Translations under genes and position numbers: made by a program
Source of the DNA: Edaphochlamys debaryana
Taxonomy: Eukaryota; Chlorophyta; Chlorophyceae; Chlamydomonadales
Assembly (NCBI GenBank): GCA_016858145.1
Contig: JAEHOE010000015.1
Coordinates: 1,240,001-1,304,000, forward strand
DNA length: 64,000 bases
Direction: 5' to 3'
Notes under the pieces: model-generated
Database searches by the model: none
Told to the model about the DNA's origin: nothing
What the model saw: only the letters and a program-made list of their open reading frames with translations
Shown: piece after piece, positions 46,359-55,798 of the stretch
How the letters are laid out: each line of letters begins with the position of its first letter
Position numbering within the stretch: position 1 is the first letter of the stretch

Positions 46359-48582
46359 GGGTGTTGCGATGGGGCGGCAGGCGGGCGTCCGGTTTGGGGG
46401 CTTGTTGTTACGGGCAACGGAACGTGGGTTTAGGGGTGGTGGGTTGAGGGTCTGTTGCTTGTGCAACCGAACTCGGGTTTACCTCGGATTAGGCGCCGTG
46501 GGGTTGTTGCAGGGGGCCTCTGCATGGCTGAAGGGCATCTGTATCTGCATGATCTGCATCAATCGTGCACTTGCAACCACTGCTCAAGCTGCTGCGTTTA
46601 CGGGAATGAGCGTCTGTCTCGTGTCTGCTCGGAGGCCAACATGGCGAAGCCTTGGTGAAGCGTTTGCAATAACGAAATAGCAAGAGCTTGAGATGCTCTT
46701 AGGGGTGAAGGACCGCTTGATAACTCACGTTTGTGCATAGCTTTTCTTTGGCGTTGGGCGACATGAAAGGTGGGCTGGGAGATGGTGGGGAGGTGCACGG
46801 GAAGGTCGAGGGCACTGGCAAGGGGCCTGGTGCGGCTGGCTGCGAAGGTGCAGCCAGTGGTGCTAGCGACGGGGGTTGAGTCTCCCCGCGCCCCAGCATG
46901 TGATCGCCAGACGTTGAGGCTCACTTAGTCCTGTGGGGGATTGCGCAAGATCCTGGCGGGGCGCATTCGGCTTGGATCAACTAGTCTAGGCCGCCCCTTC
47001 AGTCATCAACTGAGGGAGGAGTAGGGGTCTGTCCCGGGGGCGCTGGGTTTTGCCAGCTGTGCCGGCCTGCGTTGCGGGCACGGTGTGTATGGACACACGT
47101 TGAATCGGAGATGGATGGGCGGTGTATGGCTGTTAGGGCGGTCATGCTCTGGGCATGGCCAGCGGACGGGGCGCCTGGCCCCGGTCATCCAAATGCATTA
47201 GGCAAAGCGCATGTGCTGCTTAGTTGTAGCTGGACCGAAAGGAGACATCCCTGGGAAGTGGTGCGGTGCCTAGGGGTGGACTGCATGCTGCGTGTGCTGC
47301 CATGCGTGTCTGCACCAGCGGTCGGGGTGGTACTGGTACTGCTTGACATGTGGTGCGGCGCGGGAGTCATGTAGCTGTCTGCCGCTGCCGATCGAGGAGT
47401 GGCCTGCCTCAGAGGGCCCTCGCATGTGCTCACTGTGCTGCCCACCTTGAAGTCCCCTGGTCTGTGAGAGTGTGAGTGAGTTCAGAGACACCGGCCTGGG
47501 GGTGGGGCCGGGGGTCCCAGACTGCCAGGCGGAACCCTAAACCCTAGACTCCTCAAGGCGGACATGGCCCGCGGACGTCTGGCAGTGGCCAACCGTCAGG
47601 CGAGGGAGGGCCAGCTGAGACCGACCCAGGACCACAAGCAACAGCGTGTGGGCCATGAGTTCGCTGGCCGTCTTGATCGAAGGCTCACCCCCTGGGACGA
47701 GGGTTGGATCCCTGGGCCTCGCCCGCAGTGTATGATCCAACGACTAACTCACCCCCTACTATCGCCCCCCAGTAATGAGGCTCTCCGCCAAGTTGACTTC
47801 AGGATAAGCCTCATGAAGAGGAGGTTCCTGCACCCGGCCGGCTAACGTCCAGGCCGAGGCGGCTAGACGCCTGACGAGCGCATCACCTCGTGCAGTGCGG
47901 GGTTGATACGGATTCATGGCCGGGTGGGAGCGTGCACGCCGTGGTGCGGCGGGCTGGTGGTGGACAGGGTTGTGGGGCTCCACGGAGCCACACTCGAACA
48001 TTGGACCCCCTTGGGAGGGACCACGGGGCTCAGCCCTACCCTGCCTTCAGGCAGCAACCCTTGTCGTCGGAGGCCCCGGGGGCCCTGTTCCTCTGTATCG
48101 ACGACAAGAGCAAGCCGGAGGGCATCATGTCACGGAGGAGTGAGGACCCTTGGCTTTGCAGCCGAGTGGCTGGCCTGGGGATGTATGGCAGCAGCTGGCC
48201 AGCGGGTAAGGGAGGGCACCGCTATGCACGTGGCCTGGGCAGGACTGGCAGACTTAAGCGAGGGTGGGCGCTCCAAGCTCCTAAGTAGTGCCCTACTTCG
48301 AACACCCTTTTCTTGCTCCACCGACACTAGAGGCGGTTCAATCACGGCCCGATACCTTCACCTCCGTCACTCCCGACCTCCGGCACGCATCCGCGCGCTG
48401 GGCCTTCCGGAGCCTTTGACGAGCAGCGTCGCAGAGCAGGTGGGCCGATGAGCGTATGCTTGGTATGATGCGACGTAGGTTATTACCAACAAAGTTCTTG
48501 GGAAGACGAGGGAATGTGCGTGGCGCACATGCGGGAAGACGAGCGGTCGGTCGGTCGCTTGCCGGCGTAAGTCGGGCGTCAG
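46359..48582. other. Intergenic region downstream of the DUF1538 gene
   Basis: About 2.2 kb without a recognisable gene. Short frames on both strands resemble nothing known. At about 47533-47547 there is a two-unit telomere-like string (AACCCTAAACCCTAG). The right end abuts dispersed repeat copy B. Confidence 0.45.
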
Positions 48583-49243
48583 CGACGCGCGCACCCCCGT
48601 TTCTGCCCCCAGTAAGCGCCGCTTTGGATAGCTGTTAGCTATGGGTAAACACTGCAGTGAACGGGATGCCGCATAGGCCGCGCCGAGCCGGTCGTCGTTT
48701 CGCGCGCCTTCAAGTAGAGCCCCAGTAGAGCGAGCGTTCGTAGCTGCGTCGCTGTCGTTAACGCTATAGCCAACAACCCGAATCAATAGTTTGGAGCTGG
48801 CCGTTAGTGGCCTCGGAGAGCCGGGCGCGCGACGGGGCGCACCGCCAGACGCGAGCGAACCTGTGGCCCGCGCGCATCGTGCCGTACATGATGGGGGTTA
48901 TGCCATTCCTTGGCCTCGTATACTGGCTATCACCTGCCCTGCTCCACCAGTCCAGCAGTGCAATTAGCAGCCGTCTGACCCGAGCAACCACAAGCCCTCC
49001 AGCCCAGCGTCCGACCAAGCGCGCGCACAGCCGACGCAACAGGCGCCCTTCCGAGCCCTTCTAGCCTACTTCCCAGCCTTGCCTTAATGAACAGCCCACC
49101 CTCCACTTCTGCCCTCGGCTGTTGATGCATACCGCCAAGCTAGACGTGAGCGTCGGGTGCTTCCTAGCGAGCGAGGATCTTCCAGTGCGCGCTGCCGCCT
49201 ACTGCAGCGGCGGGAGAGGCGTGCGCCCTTCTTGCGGAGGCAG
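48583..49243. mobile_element. Dispersed repeat, copy B, upstream of VTC2
   Basis: This 661-bp partner of 35168-35798 ends 276 bp before the VTC2 start codon. Compared with copy A, the left 230 bp shows about ten substitutions. The central roughly 290 bp, including an 85-codon frame at 48807-49064, shows one. Near 49110-49145 copy B has about 30 extra bases. A possible short target duplication (AAGTCGG at about 48569 and 49252) lies slightly outside the shared limits and is not convincing. Through its position it could affect VTC2 transcription. Confidence 0.7.
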
Positions 49244-49519
49244 GCCTAAGGCAAGTCGGAGGGAGCGACCAATTGCATTCCTTCCCTCAAATCGTCGCGG
49301 GGCTTCCATGGTCGCTCGGGCGCTCATTGTACTCACACGACCCTTGCCTTGACCTGCAGGACGCTCAGGCCGAGGCCGGTGGAGGCAAGCGCGTCTGAGG
49401 CTCGCCGCGCCAACGTTGCGCCGCGCCCACGCGAGAGCCCTTGGACGGCTGGTAGTACCTAGAACCTATAGCTATAATCCACGTGTACACTTTAGCATCT
49501 ACCGACGACCGTAACAAAG

Positions 49520-51621
49520 ATGGCGTCCGTCGCCGCGCCGGTCATCCACGACCTTTTCCGTCGCCGGAGCCTGGAGAAGGCGCCTCCGGCCCCTGCCGCT
49601 GACACGACGATCGCTCAGTGCGCGGAGGCCTACCTGCCGCTTTACACTTTCGCCGCCTACGGCGCTGATGGCAACGATGCCGATGTCGTCCCGCGCAAAC
49701 TTGTTCGCGTGGACTCGATCCCGGAGGTTCCCGACTACTTCGCTCAGCCGAGGTGAGCGTTGGGCAATGGGGTTGGGTGATTCTCGGGCACAAGCCTCGG
49801 TCAACGTTGCGCTGGCCAACGTTGAGCACGAACCCGCCTCGGGCCCCTCGAGGCCCTGACTGCAATCTCTCTCCTGCACTTCGAGCACCCCCCTCCACTT
49901 CCGCCGACCCTCCTCGCCTCCCTCCGCTCCTCTCCTCTTTTTTCCCAGGTGCGACTCGCCTCCTGCCTTCGAGCTGAACATGCCGTACATGGGCATGGAC
50001 GGCGCGATGGACGTCGACGGCGGCATGGGCTTCGCCAAGCCCAAGACCCTGGCGGGCAGCAGCAGCTTCAACAACCTGCCCCTGCTCGCCCACGAGCCCG
50101 CCTCCGTGGTGGCCGCCCGCGGCCTGCCCTCCCTGGACGAGGACCTTGCCGTGGTGCCCGACTGCGGCGCGTCGGCCCCCACGGCCTTCGAGCAGCGCTC
50201 CGTGCGCTCCGCCGCCGCCCACACGCAGCCGCGCCGCAACTCGTCCGACGTGGCCCTGGGCGCCCCCGCGCGCGGCGGCTCGGGCCGCGGCCTGCTGGAG
50301 GCGGCCGTGACGACGCTGTGGGAGGATCGGGCTGACCGCGGCCTTTTCAGGTGAGGGCAGGGCCGATGGTGGCATGTGAGAAGTCACAGCAGGCTAGTAC
50401 TCACAGCGGGCTAGTACTCAGTTTACAGCTAACAGCTTACGCCTCTCCTACTTGTGGTCTTGCCGTCTTGCGGCATCCGCTCTATTTCCTCCATCTCATC
50501 GCGCTGACCCTTCCGCCCCTTGCCCTCTCCTCCTTCCCTCTCGCCCCAGGTACGACGTCTCGCAGTGCACCACGCGCGTTATTCCCGGCCGCCTGGGCTT
50601 CGTGGCGCAGCTGAACGAGGGCCGCGCCACCAAGAAGCGCCCCACCGAGTTCTCCATGGACCGTGTGCTGCAGCCCTTCGACCCCGCCCGCTTCCACTTC
50701 TGCAAGGCCTCCCTGACCGAGGTCCTGCTCGCCTTCGTCCCCATCGCCGCCGCCTCCGACGCCGCCGCCGCGCCCCGCCTGTCCGCGCCCGCCGCGCCGC
50801 TGGCTGCCGCCGCCGCCGATGCCGGCGCCGTCTCCGACCCCGCCGCGCCCAGCCTGGTCCTCATCAACGTCTCGCCCATCGAGGAGAACCACGTGCTGCT
50901 GGTCCCGCGGGTCACGGAGCGCCTGCCCCAGGCCCTGGCCCCCGACACGGTGCTGCTGGCGCTGCAGTTCGCTTCGCAGCTGCGCAGCCCCACGTTCCGC
51001 GTGGGCTACAACTCGCTCGGCGCCTACGCCACCATCAACCACCTGCACTTCCACGCCTACCACCTGCCGCTGGCCTTCCCGGTCGAGACCGCCGCCACCG
51101 AGCCCCTGCCCGGCGCGCTCGCCGCGCCCCTGGCGTCCGCGCTGCGCAAGCGCCGCCTGCCGGCCGTGCGCGTGTCGCGCCTGGTCGACTACCCCGTCCG
51201 GGGCTGGGTGGCGGAGGCGGACGGCCCTGTGGGCCCTGCCCTGGAGGCTCTGGCGGCGGTGGTGGGCGAGGCGGCGCTGCGCATGCAGGCCGCCAACCAG
51301 CCCTTCAACCTCTTCATCTCGGACCAGGGCCGTCGCGTCTTCGTGCTGCCCCAGTGCTACGCCGAGCGCCAGGCCGCCGGCGTGGTGCCGGCGGAGCTGC
51401 TCGACACTGGCGTCAACCCGGCGTCGTTCGAGATCGCTGGCCACATGGTGCTCAAGCGCGCCGAGGACTTTGAGGGCGCGACCGAGGAGTGGGCCACGCG
51501 CCTGCTGGCCGGTGTGTCGCTGGAGGAGGAGCGGTTTGTGGCGCTGGCGCGCGCGTGCTTTGGCGTTGAGGGCGCGGGTGCGGCCGCGAGCTACGCCGAG
51601 GAGTTCTGCATGATGCAGTGA
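49520..51621 (+). CDS. VTC2: GDP-L-galactose phosphorylase (VTC2)
   Basis: Predicted 568-aa cytosolic enzyme that converts GDP-L-galactose plus phosphate to L-galactose-1-phosphate and GDP. This is the committed and usually limiting step of plant-type ascorbate synthesis. The HIT-type catalytic motif NHLHFHAYHLPLAFP is present, with His376, His378 and His380; the second His is the expected nucleophile. SPIEENHVLLVP, VGYNSLGAYATINHLH and QPFNLFISDQGRRVFVLPQ are typical of the family. Exons: 49520-49752, 49949-50350 and 50550-51621, all GT-AG. The gene has only two introns and a markedly GC-rich third codon position, suggesting strong expression. A G-box-like CACGTG and a TATA-like TATAAT lie within 50 bases of the start. 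Repeat copy B lies just upstream. Confidence 0.93.
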
Positions 51622-52591
51622 GGGAGAGAGAGTTTGTGTGAGCGAGCGTGATTCAAGGTGTGCGTGAGCGACTGTACGTCGAATGAAAGTGCGTTAATGT
51701 GTGAGGCGGGATGGGTGGGGCGCTGAATGGCATGGGGCGAAGGCTTGGGTGGGTTAGCGCGGCACTTGTTCAAGAGTTAGTACTTGTTCTTCTGGTCGTG
51801 TATGTCTATTCGCCTTAGTGCTGCGCGTTCCTCGCGCGGCTTCTTGTGGTGCACGTTGCACGCATGTGCTCTAGAAACCTAGAAGTTAAGTTTAGAAGTT
51901 AAGTTGGGCCCCCTGCCTCTGCAGCCAGACGAGCAGCGGTGGAGTTGACTTAGGCGAGCTCACGTGACGCATTCCGTGAGCTGCCCGCCAGGCCAAAAGC
52001 CGCAGCAGGAGTAGATATGAAAGGTCTCGATACCCCCGAGCTTGGGGATGTTGTGGCTTGGAGGGTCAATGCAGTCCAAGTGTTTGATCCTCCCCAAGAG
52101 ATAAAGGTTGTTGCGCCGTAATGCCACTGTTGCCCCGTTTAAGGGGCGACGGCCTTTCATTTATCACCCGCCGCTGCTGACGGCTACGAACTGCAATCCT
52201 ACAGGGCACTCCTCGCGCCCCTATGTGTAACGCACATGCGAGTTGATGCTCTCGGCCCCGTCCACAGTCCACAGTCCCCAGGCGGAGTGTGGTCGTCACA
52301 TGAGTCTCCGGCCTCAGCCTCAGTGACCGGTCCTGACAGGCCCCTGATTTAAGAAGCCTGTACTGTGCACCCTCACTCGAAGCATTATCGCCGCCAGCAT
52401 GACATGGGAGTGAACTCCTCAGGTGAGGTAACTCTCTCGCCGACCCCAACCTCCTACCAAAGGCCTACGCCGCTACTGAGTCTGCAACCTCGCCGGGTCC
52501 TTCTCATACACCGCCCTTGCCCAGCATACCGGTTAGTTGCGTCTTCGGCACACGCCACCGACCATACAATATCTGCACCCCCGCGCCTGCT
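51622..52591. other. 3' flank of VTC2, no gene seen
   Basis: This contains the VTC2 3'UTR and a lower-GC stretch at about 51960-52350. A minus-strand frame of 66 codons (51960-52160) has balanced residue use but no recognised relative. A small hairpin (GCTCAC ... GTGAGC) lies near 51959-51982. Confidence 0.4.
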
Positions 52592-53596
52592 AGCGGAGCC
52601 CGGATACGCAGCAAACAGGACGAAGCCTCGCCGCCGCTGCCCCATCACCGACAGCCCGGCCCTCGCCTCCGTGCCTGGCGCCCAGCCCGTCGTCCCCACC
52701 CGGCCATCCCTCGGGCCCCAGCCCTCCCGCCCTCCCGTGCCTGTGCCTGCGGCTCTGCCGCCCTCCCCCGACCGACGCGCTCAGCCAACGCCTCAGGTCC
52801 CACCCTCAGCGGCACACGCCTCGCACGTCCCTGTCGCGTGGCACGCTCGCACGGCTTCTTCACCGTCGCCAGCCACCAGCTCCAGCCGCAAGGCCAGCGC
52901 GTCCAGCCCTCCGCAGCTCCGTGCACACAGTATCGACCGGTCGGTGCGGCCAGCGTCTACGAGCGCAGCTGCCTCAGACTACGCTACTTCCCACTTCCCA
53001 CCCACGTGACGCTCTTCGTCTCCCAGCCGCCGGCTCCCCGCTCCCGCTGGTTTCCTCCCGGGCCTCGTATTGCCCTAGGTCCCAAAACTACCTTTCTCCT
53101 GCCGCTTCACTCCTAGACGCACGGGTTTTGGGAACGGGTATCTTCCTGGTGGCAACTTCCGCCTCGTACGTCAGTATGGAGCTCAGTCTTCAAGCAGCAT
53201 TCCGCAGCCGGCTTCTTTCCCCCAGCTCGCATTTGCACACACCGCACTTTAACGCTCGACTAGCCCCTGTAGCTGACTCGTCGTCTTCGTCTACGCCACC
53301 TGCAGGTGCGCGCTCGCGCATGATGACCATAGAAGACTGGCACGCTTCACGGCTGGGGGCTTCTTCAAGCGGCTCAGGAAAGTGCTATTCGCGCCTGTCT
53401 CCCATAGGACCTGTATCAGCCTGCTAGACGTATCCGGCACAGCTCTACACCGTCAACAGCAACAGCAAGCCGGTTACTCTAGCGTAGCCGTTCTCAGCCG
53501 CACCCCCGACTACATCTGCTGCGCATACCGCTCCGTGTAGTGCTAGATAGCCCTGTTGCTAGTGCACTGTATGGAGGCTATGCCCCCCGACCCCCG
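52592..53596. repeat. 1005-bp direct repeat, copy 1 (LTR-like)
   Basis: This is repeated at 54148-55152 with a constant offset of 1556 bases and no difference that I noticed. It starts AGCGGAGCCC and ends GACCCCCG, so it lacks the TG...CA ends of typical LTRs. It contains open frames rich in Ser, Pro and Arg but no recognised protein. The base just after it starts TGGCGATGGGACC, which could be read as a primer-binding site, though I could not match it to a tRNA. Confidence 0.85.
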
Positions 53597-54147
53597 TGGC
53601 GATGGGACCTCATCGCGCCATGGCCTCGTGCGCGCTACGGCGCGTATCGCCGCCTTTAGCGCACGCACTCACACCATTTCCCGTCGTTTTGCTCACATCC
53701 TGGCCGCGAGGCCGCGCCCTACCCCCCGGCTCTCCCCCCAGGACTCCGAGCGCACAGGACCTGGCCCCGCGCCCCGGCTGACGCAACGACAGCTGCAGCC
53801 CCGTCAGCCACGCGGAGCCGTAGCGCACCTGGCCGCCTTGCCGGGCGCGGGAGCCACGCCCTGTGTCGTCTCTGGAGTTCTGCGCTGCGGGGGAGACCGG
53901 CCTGTCAGGCCACAGGCTACGTGGGAGCGTGGCCGGGCAGTTGTACGGGCGTAGGGCGGGGCCCGTGTTGCGGGCAGCCGGGGATCAGCGGGTACAGCAG
54001 GGCTCCGTCGCCCACAGCCCGCCTTGTCCTTGTTCTCTTGTTGCTGGCCCTTACGTTTGCTGTCCTCTTGTGTTGGATGCAGGGCAGTTTTATGTTCCGG
54101 TTTATCGACGCATCACCAATGGGACGGCTGTCATCACTGGGGAGCTC
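53597..54147. other. 551-bp spacer between the two direct repeats
   Basis: This would be the internal region if the pair is a retroelement. No gag, protease, integrase or reverse-transcriptase motif is visible. The right end has only a weak purine run (GGGGAG) before copy 2. Confidence 0.6.
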
Positions 54148-55152
54148 AGCGGAGCCCGGATACGCAGCAAACAGGACGAAGCCTCGCCGCCGCTGCCCCA
54201 TCACCGACAGCCCGGCCCTCGCCTCCGTGCCTGGCGCCCAGCCCGTCGTCCCCACCCGGCCATCCCTCGGGCCCCAGCCCTCCCGCCCTCCCGTGCCTGT
54301 GCCTGCGGCTCTGCCGCCCTCCCCCGACCGACGCGCTCAGCCAACGCCTCAGGTCCCACCCTCAGCGGCACACGCCTCGCACGTCCCTGTCGCGTGGCAC
54401 GCTCGCACGGCTTCTTCACCGTCGCCAGCCACCAGCTCCAGCCGCAAGGCCAGCGCGTCCAGCCCTCCGCAGCTCCGTGCACACAGTATCGACCGGTCGG
54501 TGCGGCCAGCGTCTACGAGCGCAGCTGCCTCAGACTACGCTACTTCCCACTTCCCACCCACGTGACGCTCTTCGTCTCCCAGCCGCCGGCTCCCCGCTCC
54601 CGCTGGTTTCCTCCCGGGCCTCGTATTGCCCTAGGTCCCAAAACTACCTTTCTCCTGCCGCTTCACTCCTAGACGCACGGGTTTTGGGAACGGGTATCTT
54701 CCTGGTGGCAACTTCCGCCTCGTACGTCAGTATGGAGCTCAGTCTTCAAGCAGCATTCCGCAGCCGGCTTCTTTCCCCCAGCTCGCATTTGCACACACCG
54801 CACTTTAACGCTCGACTAGCCCCTGTAGCTGACTCGTCGTCTTCGTCTACGCCACCTGCAGGTGCGCGCTCGCGCATGATGACCATAGAAGACTGGCACG
54901 CTTCACGGCTGGGGGCTTCTTCAAGCGGCTCAGGAAAGTGCTATTCGCGCCTGTCTCCCATAGGACCTGTATCAGCCTGCTAGACGTATCCGGCACAGCT
55001 CTACACCGTCAACAGCAACAGCAAGCCGGTTACTCTAGCGTAGCCGTTCTCAGCCGCACCCCCGACTACATCTGCTGCGCATACCGCTCCGTGTAGTGCT
55101 AGATAGCCCTGTTGCTAGTGCACTGTATGGAGGCTATGCCCCCCGACCCCCG
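54148..55152. repeat. 1005-bp direct repeat, copy 2 (LTR-like)
   Basis: Partner of 52592-53596. The 14-bp string ACCCCCGCGCCTGC spans its right junction (55146-55159) and is also found just left of copy 1 (52577-52590). That leaves CGCCTGC as a possible 7-bp target duplication around the whole 2.56-kb unit. Confidence 0.85.
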
Positions 55153-55798
55153 CGCCTGCACCCCCGCACCTGTGGACACACAGCAGGAACCATGCTTGTG
55201 TACTGTTACCAAGTCCAAGTCCTGCAGGACAGCCCTGGAATTCAGAGCTGTCGCTTGACGACCCTTTCAGTGTCGCAACTCTGGCCCACATGCCCAGAAA
55301 GGCAGCATCAGCCGCGCTGAACGATACGTCCCTGACGTCTTCTTTCTTGCGGGCACTCCACAGGGTCTGGAGACCGGTGCTCAGGACCTCACGTGCAGAA
55401 ATTCCTGACAAGGGTTATGGGCTCGAAGCAGCGCAAGGCCGCGTGGGTGCTCGATGGTAACGTTGGTGTCCGGCACGGATCGGCACAGATCTCATCCACT
55501 GCTTCTTACATCAGAACCCATCTCACTCCCACGGCCGAGCCGCTATTCGGGACACACTGCCTCAGGGAGACATCAACACACTGCCACGCGCCCGGCCCGG
55601 AGCACTCTCTGCCACCTTGCGCGCAGCCACATCCAGAGCCGTCCACACGCCGCCGGACCAAACACGCCTTCGCCGCCTGTCCCATCAAGCTAGCTCAGCG
55701 CGGGCTCCTCTCAAACTTCAAACTTCACGCATCCCACGTGCGCTCCTGCTGCTCCCGCTGCCCACATCCCGAGGGCGCACTGCTGCCGCTTCTGCCGC
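55153..55798. other. 3' flank of the cyclophilin gene
   Basis: No gene seen. On the minus strand a TGTAA lies at 55510-55506, about 290 bases after the cyclophilin stop, and could be its polyadenylation signal. Confidence 0.4.

Noticed and set aside
50482..51473. Long antisense and shifted frames over VTC2
   Set aside because: VTC2 exon 3 explains the region fully; the other frames arise from its GC-rich third positions.
54024..54983. 319-codon frame across the repeat spacer and copy 2
   Set aside because: No retroelement motif; Ser/Pro/Arg-rich; the same frame is broken differently in copy 1.
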